Shown: positions 46,420 through 58,914 of the stretch, piece by piece
How the letters are laid out: every line of letters begins with the position of its first letter
How positions within the stretch are numbered: position 1 is the stretch's first letter
Assembly: GCA_941918925.1 (NCBI GenBank)
Contig: OW799236.1
Location: forward strand, 16,219,474-16,283,473
From: Phyto melanocephala
Lineage: Eukaryota; Arthropoda; Insecta; Diptera; Rhinophoridae
Direction: 5' to 3'
Length of the DNA stretch: 64,000 nt
Position numbers and translations under genes: made by a program
Notes under the pieces: model-generated
What the model was told of the DNA's origin: nothing
Database searches by the model: none
The model's input: only the letters and a program-made list of their open reading frames with translations

Positions 46420-47105
46420 TATTTGTTTTTGCTGTAATTCTATTCTTAAATTTCTTGTTTTTCTCTATTTATAAGCTACTTTAAAAACTTCTAGTTGTGT
46501 ATTTTGTATTTTGTAATTTTTCTGTCTGTTTTAGGAATCATTTAACTTTTAAAGCTCTTAAGCTGCTTCATTTCTTCTAGAGGCCAAAATGTCAAGCTTT
46601 GTCTTGTTACAGTAAATATCTCTTTGTGTGCATATACATGCATGTATGCTTATACATACATTACATTTTACATGCAACATATAAAAATAAATATTTGAAC
46701 GTACATCTAGTTACTGCCACAATATTTATTTAATGTTTTATATACTGAAGAGTATGAAAGAAAATTTAAATGTGGGTAGCAATATTTAAGTACTAGTTTT
46801 CTATTTACTATTTTACTTACCTTGCTGTTGGTCAAGTTATTTTATTTAAATATTTAAAGTTTATGTAATTTCAGGCATTAAAAATTTGTTTTTAATATCA
46901 GAGCCACTTTTTTTAGACTACAAATCATGGTCCCCCTAATGGCTATTAGTGTACTATATATTAGTTATTGATTTTATTTTTTAATTTAAACAAATTTAAG
47001 AGAATTATTTCCCATATCATTTTAGTTTTGAAGTTGATCAACTTTTCAGTTATGAAGGTGCTACTATAACTCAGTTTAGATATTAAGCGGATAATAACTT
47101 TTGTC
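46420..47105. other. AT-rich spacer, nothing recognised
   Basis: No supported gene or repeat end. Confidence 0.5.
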
Positions 47106-47109
47106 AATA

Positions 47110-47890
47110 GATTTTACTTTGGGCTTCGTAGGCAACTGAGAAGTAAACCTCTCTCTCGATGGACGAAAATATCATTATTAAATAACTCATCTTACCCTCC
47201 CTAATCTATGGTGATATAGTCGATGGCATCAGCATGAATCAGCTATTATGAAAGACTGTGTGATAAGAATTGTCGGCAGTGTAAAATCATTTTCTAATCG
47301 ATAGTAAATAATTTGTAAACCAGAATCCAGAATTTGACTGATTAATGAATTGCTGCGAAAAATGTCTTACGATGGGTAAACTCCTTAAATCAGTAAAGAT
47401 TTATAAAGGCAACTACTTGTAGACTAGCTCGTATTGTGTTCAAAAAAGCTCCTGACAGATGTGCACTAAAAGTATTCCGATTTAATTGAAGTACAATGTG
47501 TTGGATTATTGCGTTAACTACGGAAGACGGAAACTTAAAATATCGCCTGAAAATTATGGAGAAAGAAGATGATGATGCTTGTAGAATGTGCTTGCAGGAT
47601 GCTGAGATAGCAGCACATGTAGCGTGTGAATGACCAGCATTGGCTAGCAAAAGATTAAGCATCACAGGCGGTTATCCATTAAGTATTGAGGCTACAGAGA
47701 ACCTAAGTATAAAGCAGCAATTGTGACAGACAATGCGATAAGGATTTTAAGCAGTTATCAGTCAACAGTTTAAAATCTTTTTTTTATCTATAGTAAATAG
47801 CAGTGGTAGAGTGGGACTCACTAAAGGAATAAATGCCAATAAGTATCCTCGAACAAATTGTGGAAATAAGAGGCTCGAAAAATTACCATA
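47110..47890 (+). pseudogene. LINE ORF2 C-terminus and 3' untranslated region
   Basis: The plus strand around 47560-47700 reads EKEDDDACRMCLQDAEIAAH, VACE-stop-PALASKRLSITG, then GYPLSIEATENLSIKQQ: the 'C..C.ED.EDA.H..C.CPAL...R' end of a LINE ORF2. An upstream 'LPSLIYGD' (about 47190) fits the earlier 'P-x-L-x-YG' block. The 3' region matches 43050-43560 in the opposite orientation. No polyA-like tail is clear; a GAA-rich microsatellite lies at about 48150-48195. Confidence 0.55.
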
Positions 47891-47894
47891 AATT

Positions 47895-50800
47895 TTAGTT
47901 GTTTGCAAGATTGAATAAAGATGCTAGCTCGGACATGATGGATAAGTTAATAATGACGCATCATCTTTAAGGGCATAAAAGGAAAGACCAGGCAGTGGGC
48001 AACGCAGAAAAGGCTGTCCCAAAGTCCCTAGAAATAACCAATTACAATAAGATCAGAAAATACGTAATTTGCGTCAGCATAAAGAAAATAGGAATAGCTG
48101 GCGTAGTTGTTTGCTTCACGCTCAAGCCGACTCTCATTTATAATCGCCACATAAGAAGAAAAAAAGAATAAGAAGGAGAAGAAGAAGAAGAAGAATAAGC
48201 AAAGCACTCATTATCTTATGTACACATTTTTAAAGCACAAATTGTTATTCTGTTTTTTTTTTTGCTTATAAATAGTTGTTTTACCTCTTTAAATCAGAAA
48301 CTTGTTCAAGATTTACTAAAAAAATCAAAGCAATTAATATTAATCATACGCACCGTTATAGAAAATATTTTATCTTTTAAATTGCGTTTCTTTTCTATTG
48401 TACTAGAAAAATTGGTTTAATTTTTGTAGAGATTTTTATGTGCAGAATATAAAACATTTCATTTAACTAATATTTGCTAATAAAAAGTGTCTTTTTTGTA
48501 AAGTTTTTTTCAAAATCAATAAGTCAATCAATTACTAAACCAAATAGTTTTGCTTTGGTAACTTAATTAGCTATTTTTGATTTCGACTGCAACACCTTTT
48601 TTACATCAAATTCAATTCGCTTATTCTATTTATCTTTATTTTAAAAACAAAACATTAGTTAATATTCATATGTGATTCTAAATACCTATGTTTATACGAA
48701 AAGCTTCTGTACACGATAATAATAGTCATGTCAGTTGGTGTTGGTATTAATACCTGTATTTTTAATCCATGACTAACACTTTGATGTAAATAGTGAAGTA
48801 TGTTCGAGAACAATATATATTAAAAATCAATCGCAATTGTTTTCCTTGTATGCCTGCTTAAGCTGTAACCAATTTTTGTTAAAACTGAGCTTGGGCGAGA
48901 ATAAGTTTTGTATTTAATAAAAGTTTTGTATTTTATAAAAAATATTAAAAATTATGTCACTATGACATTAGGACACCTTACGAACTCACAAACTTTTTCT
49001 TTTAACAGCACATTAACAGCGAAGTTCCTAAGATATGGTCAAAGTTATTCTCCCTAAAATCCTGTTAAGAGCTGTTGCCATTTTAGGAAACTTTTTTGTT
49101 ATCCTGTTGAATTCGAACGATAATTCCAGAGTTACAATACAAAACAAAAATGTTTGCCTTTTAATAATTTACTTTTATGTTGAAATTCTTTATCTGGTTT
49201 TTGTTTTTTTATTGTTTTTTTTTTTTGATTTTTTCTTTAAAATCTTTGTCCACAGAGATTTCTCATTAACTACAAACAATAAAAATATGTTGGATTAAAA
49301 CCTGTGGCTGTCCTCCTGACATTAAAATTATTTAATTTATACATAAAGAAATCAAACTAATTGAATAGTCTTATTTATCCGCATTATCTTACGAATGAAT
49401 TTAATTTATTTCATACAAAAGAATGTGCATGTAGATGTAAGAAAATACAAATATACGTTGACCTTAATTTATGGCCGAAATGTATAAAAATCAACCACTG
49501 ATTTATGGCGCTGAGACTGCTGCTTTTGCTGCTTTTTATTTACCAGCCAGAGATGATTTCGCTGGTGTTGTTACTGCAGATGATTATGGCAGTTAAGGTT
49601 GCTGGTTGTCGTTGATCCTTGAGATAATGTTTGTATGTCTGCGCTTATAATTGTGCGGGTCTAAGAGTAAATAAAATAAATTTTTCCACTTCCCTGAATT
49701 TTAATCATATTTTACCTTATAGCTTTTTAATCTATTTTATTTTCTTATATTTACCTGTTGGCTTTTGTTTAATTTTTTAAAGCCATCCAGTATTTATTTG
49801 TCTCAGCTCGCATAAGCTTTAAACATTTTTTTCCCCTTATTTCTACTGTTTTACTCATTCATTTCAAGACACAGGGCAATGGCAAAACTACACAGATAAG
49901 AAGTATAAAATAAAACAAAATCTATGAAAAATAAAAGCACAATCTTATTAAAGTTCAGCCAAGTGTTGCAAAATATTTCATTTAAATATTTTAAATAAAA
50001 CTAAATCTTCTCTATAAAGCTTAAGTCAAATTTTAAATTTAAATACAACAAGATGGTTTATACAACAACAATATGTAAGTTACGCTCTATTGGTTGTGCA
50101 AAAGAAGTGCACATGTGGACAAATTTTATCTTCCACAGATAAATTCATTTCATAAAATTGAAAATTTTTATAGTAGTAAACTGCAAAATGACTTTGTATT
50201 CTGATATTTTTATTGAATTTAAAAGATGTTCAAAAAAGTCTCGTAAATTTGGAAGCATGTGGATTTTTAGGGTTTTTTTTTTTAATTAAATAATGACTTT
50301 TTGTTATGCGAAATTGAGGTACGTGACACCAGCCACATTTAATTTCAGCCAGAGGCTAAGTCGGCACATATTCTTAATTTTTAAATAACTTTGTTGAGCA
50401 GTTAGTTTTGCATTACACACCCAGAAAACAGAAAATCTCATTGATTGCCAATCGAATGGTTCAGTTCCTGCAATCGAACTTTTCATTTGTGATTATAAAA
50501 TTTCTATTGTAACAATCATAATTCTTTAGTGCTGACAACATATTCATAATCCGAAATGAAATTCTGTAGATATAACCGTAAAATTCTACTATCACAACTA
50601 AATTATGCGTTAGGCAACACATGCGGTACTCACAAACGATACTGTTTTCTCTGTGCAGACTAGATCGTGTACTATTCAAACTCTTACACCACCTACAGAG
50701 TAGTCGTGCCAAATATTTTAATCAAGATGTCTAAGAAAACACAAAAGTTTGTAAATTATAATAAAAAGAAGTAGTAAGATTATCAAATGGTACTAAAAAC

Positions 50801-50960
50801 TATTGACCAATAAAGGAGAAAAAAACACCTCGACAAACTGGCAAAGGAAAAAATAAAAGCGAGAGACAGTCTACGCCTATGAAAAAAGAATTAACTGAAA
50901 TGCAATGATAATGTTCCTGCGATTCAATTTACATTAAAGCGAATTTTTACACATGCTTTG
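47895..50960. other. AT-rich stretch with no supported gene
   Basis: Includes a GAA/AAG-rich microsatellite at about 48150-48195. Short frames such as 49035-49298 (very hydrophobic) and 50461-50712 lack domains or sequence context. Confidence 0.5.
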
Positions 50961-50977
50961 ACGGAACCTTTAACTAA

Positions 50978-51197
50978 GGTAGGTAGGTAGGTAGGTAAGG
51001 CTGGTGCAAAGTTACCCTCACACCTTCACTCGGAGACCATTACGGTCCATTGTGACGCCTTAATAGAGAGAAGAATAGATATATTAAGAATAGAAGAGAA
51101 AGAGAAGCAGACAATTCCAGAGTCTCCGGCGGGAATCGAACCCGCAACCCCCAAACAACTGACTTGTCCTTTACCGACTAGTCCACAGGGGCACTCT
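50978..51197 (-). mobile_element. tRNA-derived SINE, copy 4 (best preserved head)
   Basis: The minus strand starts near 51195 with TGCCCCTGTGGACTAGTCGG (A box), followed by GGGGGTTGCGGGTTCGATTC and CC (B box GGTTCGATTCC, around 51128-51138). The spacing of the two boxes is that of a tRNA gene. Next come a body shared with the other copies, a region differing from them, and a CCTACCTACCTACCTACC tail. A perfect 14-bp target duplication GAACCTTTAACTAA flanks it (50964-50977 and 51198-51211). Confidence 0.9.
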
Positions 51198-51211
51198 GAA
51201 CCTTTAACTAA

Positions 51212-51822
51212 AGATAAGCTACAAATCGTTCTCAGAGAGAAACCCTGGATTACCAAAAATGTTATGCCAACACTGGTTCTCGATCCAAAACATGTGTATT
51301 ATGTCATAAAGTATTAACTAATATTTTATCCCTTCCCCAGATTTATTTACAGCGGACGCCACAATGGCAGACACAACTAAAAAAAATTATTGCATATGTC
51401 AGGGCAATAAAAAGGAATATTTCAAAAAGCTCTTATGTAAGCTTTTAACACCTCTCTTGCGGTGACTCTAACTTCAAAAAAAATACAAATGACTTGTTTA
51501 CCTTTAACATTGTTAATAAAACAACCCTAGTTATTAAATCAGTGAGGACGTAATTGATGTAACTACATAACTTTTGTCGCAGACCAAAACCACTTCACTT
51601 TCTTCATGGTTGTTCTGAAAAAAAATCCAAATATGTTAAACAAACAATACCTATCAGAAACCACATGAAAGCCTGTAGGAGATGGATGAAGTAGTAGAAA
51701 AACTAAACACCGAAATAGGTGTTTTCAAAGAGAAAATCAATGATGACTGGGGGAACAGATTAAACACGGAGAGAAAACCCGCAAGCTATTTAACAGAGCT
51801 CACCTAAAGAAAAGATGTGAAT
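51212..51822. other. Spacer without recognised gene
   Basis: Somewhat less AT-rich than its surroundings, with short plus-strand readable pieces (for example 'RNHMKACRRWMK' near 51655), but not enough to name a family. Confidence 0.4.
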
Positions 51823-51823
51823 A

Positions 51824-52691
51824 TAAAGGTCCGCTAAATAACTTTTTCGTTTGAAAATGCTATTAAAAAAAACTTCTGAATATTTTCTCAAATTTCTTTT
51901 TTTATTTGAAAGTATAATCCTTCCGGTTAATAATGGAAAATAACTTCATTCAAATGGCTGCCTCGGCTGGCCATGTAGTAGCCTATACGATCGGTCCAAC
52001 TTTTAAGCGCATTATCTTTTGTGTGCAGCTGTATTTCACAAATGGCTTCACGAATATTATCCGTTAAAGTGTCAATTGCCTCTGGCTTGTTGGCGTAACA
52101 TTTATCTTTGACGGCACTCCACAAATAATAGTCCAACGGTGTCAAATCGCAGCTCCGAGTTGGTCAAATAACATCAGCTTTGCGGCTGATTATGCGATCT
52201 TCAAAAACATGGCGCAAACAGCGAGTATAGCTTCGGCTGTGTGGCACGTAGCGCCATCCTGTTGAAACCAAATGTTGCCAATATCCTCCTTTTCAATTTT
52301 TGTGAACAAAAATTCGTTTAACATGGTCCAATAACGATCGCCATTGACTATAGCGGCCACTCCTTGCTCATTTTTGAAGAGAAATGGCCCAATTATGCCT
52401 CTGGACCAAAATCCGCACCAAACAGTGACTCGATTTGGGTATATCGGCTTTTCGATGTATGCGTGCGGGTTTTCTGTGCCCCAAATGCGATAATTTTGCT
52501 TGTTTACATACCCGCCAAGATCAAAATGATGATGAAAAGATGATTTTTTTGGCAAAATCGGTCAAAGTAATAACGCAATATTTCCCAGCGTTGGTCAAGC
52601 GTATACACATCCATATTCGTTCAGCGGAAGGATAAAACTAATTATCTGTTAAATCAGACATGAGCTAAGAGTTACCATTCACGAAATAAGC
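51824..52691 (-). mobile_element. Mariner deletion derivative, copy 2
   Basis: The 3' end on the left reads ATAAAGGTCCGCTAAATAAC beside TA, matching the right end of 42504-43039. On the minus strand: leader, LDQRWEILRYYFDRFCQK, then a direct jump to FDLGGYVNKQNYRIWGTENP, VTVWCGFWSRGIIGPFLFKN, NIWFQQDGATCHTAEAI (second Asp) and, past one Trp-to-stop change, PTRSCDLTPLDYYLW (third Asp). The C-terminus follows: NIREAICEIQLHTKDNALKS and ASRGSHLNEVIFHY. The first-Asp region is deleted. The 5' terminal repeat is lost at 52691. This copy is less decayed than 42504-43039. Confidence 0.8.
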
Positions 52692-52913
52692 TCTTTACAA
52701 CTAAGCAAACAAAACCACTAAACGAAAATTTTGGGACTAGCTCGGTAGCATTAATGAAGCTTCGAACATTAACAAGTAAGAGCACTATATTCGGCTGTGC
52801 AGAATCTTTTATACCCACCACCAATTTTGTGTACATTTAAAGCACAATAATTATTATTTTGTTAATGGCTTGGAATAATCTCTTTATAATAAAATATACA
52901 TCTCTTTCTTTGT

Positions 52914-53396
52914 AGAGGATGGTTAAATTTTAAATTTAAAACAGAGGCCGAATTACGGCACTCGAACGTGATCGAAATTTGAAAACTCTTTTTAGAATCT
53001 ATATACCTAAAGCATACTCGATCGTTCGAGTAAAATTTCGATCGATATCGAATGCCGTAATTCGGCCCCAGGTCTGTATAAAATGTTAGAACATCTATGA
53101 ATGCCTTCTAAATTCGTTAAATGAGAAGCATTGCTGTTTATCGCGATAGTGTGGAAAAAAAACAGTCAACTTCGACTCATCATCGTGCCAAACAATTGAG
53201 CATCAGCAATGTTATTTAAAATTTGGACTATCGGATCGAGGTGTGCCGTTGAGGTCGCGGGGCCATTCGGCCGATATTTTGTTCCATACATAATTGAACC
53301 ATACAAATATTATCATTAAAAAAGAAATGATAATAATTTCCTAAATAATTTGTGTTTTATTCAAAATCAACAGGCCCTTAAAATTTAACCACCCTT
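52914..53396 (+). mobile_element. Mariner deletion derivative inside Rep-A, carrying a MITE
   Basis: The left end AGAGGATGGTTAAATTTTAA and, read inward, the right end AAAGGGTGGTTAAATTTTAA are inverted. The interior keeps only the C-terminal codons VPLRSRGHSADILFHT-stop (about 53237-53290), comparable to the mariner end 'GGHLADIIFHT'. The palindromic MITE (52944-53069) is inserted near the left end. Confidence 0.7.
52944..53069. mobile_element. Palindromic MITE-like element, copy 4 (best preserved)
   Basis: GAGGCCGAATTACGGCACTC at the left, GAATGCCGTAATTCGGCCCC at the right, with inner CGTGATCGAAATTTGA and AAATTTCGATCGATATCG. It sits inside the mariner derivative, which sits inside Rep-A: three insertion layers. 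Confidence 0.7.
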
Positions 53397-54289
53397 TATA
53401 ACTTGGATATGCTGGTAAAATGTTTTCGTAAATTAAGTGTTTCAGTGAAAATGGGCGTTAAAGTAAGCGTGTCAATAAAATTTCTGCTAATAAATACAAC
53501 TTAGATATTTCAATATAGTCCGTAATTCTTCCAAAATATTTATTCATTGAGAAATTATATGAATTTGAAATAAAGCATTATATAGGATGTGGGCGTAAGA
53601 GTGGGCGTGTCACCTAAATTTTCTGGCATAACAATAACATTGACTAGAAGGATTTCCGTAGCAAATTTTATCATCATACCTCTAATTTTGTCGGTTTTAT
53701 AAATTTAAATTTCATTAACAGTAAATAACGTGGAAAGTGAGCGTTATAGTTGGTGTGTCGAAGTTATTTATGCTAATAAATACAACTTAGATATTTCAAT
53801 AAAGTCCTTTATTATTCGATTTATAGAGAAATTATAAGAATTTGAGAGAAAACGTTGTATGGGAGGTTGGCGTGTCACATTTATTTTCCGTCAGAAGAAA
53901 GCCTTTGACCAAAAAGCAATTCCTGCAAAATTTCAGAATCGTAGATCTAAATTTGTCACTCTTATTAGGTTTAAAATTTTGAACATATTGGAAAATACAC
54001 TGCGCGGTATAAATTTTCGTACATTTTGATCTCTAACTCCCTTCCTAATACATGCATTTAGGCAATTTTTCTTTCTTCCTTATACTCCGATTTAGCCAAT
54101 TTTCTATTCCAAACATACCTTGTGTATAAGACATATTCTGGCAAAATTTGAGCCCACTAGCTTTTTCGATGGGACCTCTATCGCGCTTTTAACAGACGGA
54201 CAGACGGACGGACATAGCTAGATCGTCGTCAAATAAAACCCCGATTAAGAATATACATACCATTTTTTTGGTGGCGGTTATAAAAACTC

Positions 54290-55173
54290 AAATACTTCAA
54301 AAAAACACATTACAAAAAAATTTATTTAGCTCTTTTACTAAAATTTTGCAAAAAATATTTGACCTTGTGTCACAAAACTTGGTCTGCTGATCACGGTCGG
54401 ATCGTAACGGGTATAAAATGGGATATAGAGGTATAGAGGAGAGTTTTATCTACTAAATGGTGCTAATTTCTTTTTGTTATCTTATTGTTTTCTAGAAGTT
54501 ATGGTGTATTAAAAAAAGGAATTTAGGAAAATTTAGACCTAAAGATAAAAAAAAAATTATTTCTAAACATTATAAACAATTTATTTCCATGTATTAATGG
54601 CTAACAAATTTTAAAATTATACAAAACTTATTTCGTTTGAAAATCTTCTAAAAGTAAAATGTTATAGAACTTTAAAAATCAAAATCTTACTAATAAATTT
54701 CCTGTTTTAGCAAAATGCTGAGCATGTCTATTTTGAATCACCCTGTGGCCCTTAAAATTTAACCACCCTTTACAAAAAAATAGATGGATAAAAAAAAAAT
54801 TTGTTATAATATGTATTTTAAATATTCAAATACTTATTTTAAATCTACTGATGCACATTTTTTTTTAATATTTTTAAATCTTAAACCTCATAAGACTGTG
54901 TATACAACTATATGTAAAGTTGGGCACAAATCATTACTCTAGTTAGTTTTTGTCAACAAACTTCGGTCATTTTCGTTTTCACAAACCCCTATAAAATTCC
55001 TTTGTAGTTTGTGCAAAAAAATGTTACTAGAGTCATCTAGTGTTCTACGTGATGTTTAGCAAAGACATCATCCTCAGTGTTTGCAAAATGTAGTGGCGCC
55101 TTCAACAGATGTCGCCATCTGCAATGAATAAATGCTAATGAATATGACTAACATATTTTTATAAAAATTTAAA
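54290..55173. other. Spacer with an isolated mariner terminal repeat
   Basis: At 54749-54776 GGCCCTTAAAATTTAACCAC plus CCTTTACA is the right end of the Rep-A-associated mariner family. Directly before it TGAATCACCCT (54735-54746) resembles the end of the 25.3-kb mariner. The rest is AT-rich without a supported gene. Confidence 0.45.
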
Positions 55174-55796
55174 AAAAAAGTGGGCGTGGCACATTTATTT
55201 TCCGTTATAACGAAGACTTTGACCAAAAAACCATGTTTGCAAAATTTCAGAACCGTACATATAGTTTTGTCAGTTTTATTACGTTTTAAACTTTAAATAT
55301 ACACTGAGCGGTATAAATTTTCGTACATTTTGACCTATAACTCCTTTTCTAATGCATAGATTTAAGCAATTTTTGGGAAGAAATATTCTTTTGACTCGAG
55401 AAATATATATTCGAAGTTTCATGACTCTACGTTTATGCGTTTGGACACAATTCCTTTTTTTTCGATGTTTGAAGGACACGGTTTTTTCGACCTATTCTTG
55501 CTTTACGAGCTATAACTCTCTTTCTAATATTCCGATTTAGCCCATTTTCAATACCAAACAAACCTTGTCTATTAGAAAGATTCTGGCAAAATTTGAGCCC
55601 TTTAGCTTTTTCGGTGCGACCTCTATCGTGCTTTCAACAGACGGACAGACGGACGGACATAGCTAGATCGTCATCAAATCAAACCCCGATTCAGAATATA
55701 TATACTTTATGGGGTCTAAAATGGATATTTCGATGTGTTACAAACGGAATGACAAAATGAATATACCCCCACCATTTTTTTGGTGGCGGGTATAAA
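55174..55796 (+). repeat. Rep-A 3' fragment
   Basis: It begins within a GTGGGCGTGGCACATTTATT unit and runs collinear with 60885-61528 to the terminal 'tttttttggtggcgggtataaaaa', including GACGGACAGACGGACGGACA and 'gatatttcgatgtgttacaa'. The 5' part is missing. Confidence 0.8.
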
Positions 55797-55799
55797 AAC

Positions 55800-56580
55800 T
55801 TATAATTAATTATAGACACTAGTTGAGTTAAATGGAGAAAAAACGGAGAATCTGTGCAATATTTTGAGACTTCAGCCACGATAAGAAAAGACCGACATTG
55901 CTAAATCAACAACACTCGCCATAAGCTTTAAAAATTTATACATGATGGGGTTGATAAATTATATTGTACAAATTTCCAAAGAAATGACAAATCTATATAT
56001 CGATGGTCACAAGTAGAAAGGTCTTAACTCGTGTTACTTAAAAAATTGAGGTTTCCAATAATTTTAATACATTAAATACCACAAAGCCAAGGCACCAAAT
56101 ATAAAGCAAAGTTAAGTTAATAAATCTAACATCCCTAACAATCGCTGCTTTAACAGCTTATTTTTCTAAAAAGTATACTCCAATACATGAAGAAATATAT
56201 AGAGAAAAACTTTGGTTACAACATAATTGTGATAAACACATTATAGTGTCTAAAACAATCGCAAATATATTACTGGTTTTATTATTTTCTTCAATTCTAT
56301 GTATTTGTTTGAATTTCATTATTTAAAATTAACTTCTTTGATGTTAATATCCCCAAAAATTATATATTTAGAACATTATTACGACTAACAGAATATGATG
56401 GTTTTGCAAATATAATAACATATTTTTAATAATTTTAAATTACAAATGTAAAATAATATTCTAAATATCTTTATGTATGTATGCCAGCTCAAGAATGAAA
56501 AGCATTAAGAATTTCGTTAAATTTTAAATGTATAATTTCCTACATATTCCCATCAGCCACAAACGCTACTTTTCTATTTT
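55800..56580. other. AT-rich spacer, nothing recognised
   Basis: No supported gene or repeat end before the TTAA at 56583. Confidence 0.5.
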
Positions 56581-56999
56581 TATTAACCCTGCTGGCAGTT
56601 TGGTCAATTTTTTTTCTTTTTGCTTTAACTGCGCAACCGTTCAAGATATCAACCTATAACTTTACCTCACGTGGTATTTTTTTATTGCGTTGTTTCTTAC
56701 AAATTTTCAATTATCTATGATAAGTGAAAGATGAAAAAAAAATAAAAAGTTACGAATCTTAGGTTCGGGACCATTTTGGTCCACCCATATTTATTGTTTT
56801 ATTCTTATGAAAAAATTTACCGAAATAGTGGATAAGCAAATTATTTTTCGTTGTAGTTTGTATATAAATTTATATACTTTGATCTTCATATATTTTGATC
56901 TATAGCAGCCGCAGATACCACGTTTTATAGTAGATGAGATATTCGTTACACCGCTCATAGATGCTACACAATTAGAAGTTGATGTTCTAATTTCAGTCA

Positions 57000-57455
57000 G
57001 AAGCTCTGCGGATGATTTGTTTTTAGGTAAGTTTAATTATGTGTCCTTGAGCCAAGGATAAACTCAGCTGGCATAAAAATTCTGGTCTCCTACGTTTTGG
57101 ATCAATTGGTGCCCACGAAAAATCGATTTTTAAAAGTAATATAAATGCATTCATCCATACTTGTTTGTATTTTCAACTTTTAATTTTGTATCATTGGCGG
57201 AAAAAATAACAAGAAATATCGTGGCATCTGGATACGGCAAATCAAGTTGGCTCTGGTTATATGGACATTCTCAGCTAAAGTTTCAACGTGGCGGTCTAAA
57301 GGAGCTGCGCTCGATTGCATTTTATTTTTAGCAATATAGAGTAAATCTATATCAGTGACTCCTGCGGCATCTTCTTCGTTTTCTGACTCAAAATCATTTG
57401 TCAGAGTGCTTTTCACATCTAAAATTTTTATCCTAAATATCGCAGATTTTCCATT
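57000..57455 (-). pseudogene. piggyBac-like transposase N- and C-terminal scraps
   Basis: A minus-strand start at about 57455 (MENLRYL) leads, after a short gap, into the frame 57416-57180: STLTNDFESENEEDAAGVTD, then IDLLYIAKNKMQSSAAPLDR. This is an acidic N-terminus typical of piggyBac proteins. Further on, about 57115-57040 reads DPKRRRPEFLCQLSLSLAQG, comparable to the 'RR.FL..L..AL..' helix that ends the conserved core in this family. The catalytic core is absent. The assignment leans on the flanking terminal repeats. Confidence 0.45.
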
Positions 57456-57637
57456 TTTTTATCAAAGCAAACACATCAAACATTTAACACAAACTAAAAT
57501 AAAATTAAAATGTTTTAGTTATATGGCGATATAGATTAGAAAAACACAGAAATAATGTAAACTCAATATGAAGTGGCAAAGCAATAGAATTTGGGTGAAT
57601 CACAAATATATATCAGAATGTTAAAACAGGCTTACCA

Positions 57638-58900
57638 ATGGAGATCTTACAGAGTGTAGAAACTGGAGAGGAATAACACTTCTAAGCATGATAAACAAGA
57701 TAATCGCTAATATTATCAATAGAAGACTTTCCGACTCCCTTGACAAAGAGTTTAGTTGTGAACAGGCGGGTTTTAGATCACAAAAGTCTTGCTTAGATCA
57801 TATAAACAGCCTCCGTATTATAATTGAGCAGTCAGTCGAATGGAGATCGCCCCTTTATCTAGTCTTTATAGATTTCGAAAAAGCCTTTGACACACTCTCA
57901 CACGATGCCATTTGGAAAGCACTGACCTGTAAAGGCGTTCCTAGGAAAATAATTGAGATCATTCAGGAGTTGTACAGAAACGCAAATTGTCGTATACTAC
58001 ACCAAAACGCAATAAGCGACAAAGTTCCTGTTAAAGCGGGTGTGCGTCAAGGCTGCAAATTTGTCACCGTTACTTTTTAACGTTGTGCTGGACATCGTTA
58101 TGAAAAATGCAACGGCCAAAAACAGAGGCATAATGTGGGGACTTGGTGAGCGTTTGGCCGATCTTAAATATGCAGACGACATATGCCTTCTAACACATAG
58201 TCACTCCGACATGTTAGAAAGCCTAAAAATAAATATTCCTAAGACAAAAGCCATGAGAATAAATTCCAAATGTAACAGACCATTTTCCATCCAAAACACT
58301 CAAATCCAGGATGTTAACACTTTTTGCTACTTGGGTAGTATCATAACAACGACCGGAGCATCTTCTGATGATGTACTGAATCGCACTATGAAAGCCCGAC
58401 AAGCGTTCGGCCAACTCAGCACAGTGTGGAAATCACCATTCATCTCCACCCACACAAAAATCAACATCTTCAATTCATGTGTGAAATCGGTTCTTCTCTA
58501 TGGGTGCGAAACGTGGAACATGGCTACCAAAGATGCGAACAACCTGCAAGTCTTCGTCAACAAATGCCTGAGAAGAATATTAAATATTTTCTGGCCCAAC
58601 AGGATATCCAATGTACAACTCTGGGAACGCACTCACCAGAATCAAATACAAATCGAAGTGTTAAGAAGGAAATGGCGCTGGATTGGCCATGCACTGCGAA
58701 GATCTCCAGATGATGTAACCCGTAATGCTATAGACTGGAACCCACAGGGTAGTAGAAGGAGAGGACGTCCAGCACACACTTGGCGAAGACAGCTAGACTC
58801 AGAAGCGCTGGGAGCAGGCAAAACCTGGAACGAAATAAAGAACCTTGCACCAAGCAGAAACGAATGGCGAAACTTTGTTGAGGCCCTATGCTCCTTATAG
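57638..58900 (+). pseudogene. 5'-truncated RTE-like LINE reverse transcriptase
   Basis: It reads NGDLTECRNWRGITLLS from 57637, then MINKIIANIINRRLSDSLDK, CEQAGFRSQKSCLDHI, LVFIDFEKAFDTLSH (first catalytic Asp) and VRQGC. One extra base near 58057-58062 shifts the frame to LSPLLFNVVLDIVM, LADLKYADDICLL (catalytic YADD), then KINIPKTKAMRIN, FCYLGSIITTTGASSDDV, KSVLLYGCETWNM and RRKWRWIGHALRR, with the stop at 58900. About a dozen codons appear to be missing between YADD and KINIPKTK. The endonuclease and 5' end are lost. The 'ETW', 'RWIGH.LRR' and 'GRP..TWRR' tail is typical of RTE-type and related ORFs. With few lesions, this is the youngest LINE in the window. Confidence 0.85.
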
Positions 58901-58912
58901 GAACTAAAGGAA

Positions 58913-58914
<2 letters not shown>

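Larger units (their letters stand above)
52772..54286 (+). repeat. Rep-A copy 2, with mariner and MITE inside
   Basis: It starts ACAAGTAAGAGCACTATATT and ends 'tttttttggtggcggttataaaaa'. Between them are the hairpin-forming start, a mariner derivative (52914-53396), repeated GTGGGCGT-type units, and near the end the motif GACGGACAGACGGACGGACA with 'tagctagatcgtc'. It is shorter than the copy at 59108 because it holds fewer internal units. Confidence 0.75.

Noticed and set aside
49035..49298. 87-residue frame starting with ATG, possible membrane protein
   Set aside because: Its hydrophobicity comes from T-rich sequence (Phe/Leu/Val runs); no signal, motif or context supports a gene.
51120..51195. 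Possible free-standing tRNA gene on the minus strand (good A and B boxes)
   Set aside because: The sequence continues into a body and tail shared with other copies and has a 14-bp target duplication, so it is the head of a SINE.
51640..51720. Readable patch that recalled a GIY-YIG end of a Penelope-like element
   Set aside because: Too short and without the GIY-YIG residues; the resemblance is not enough.
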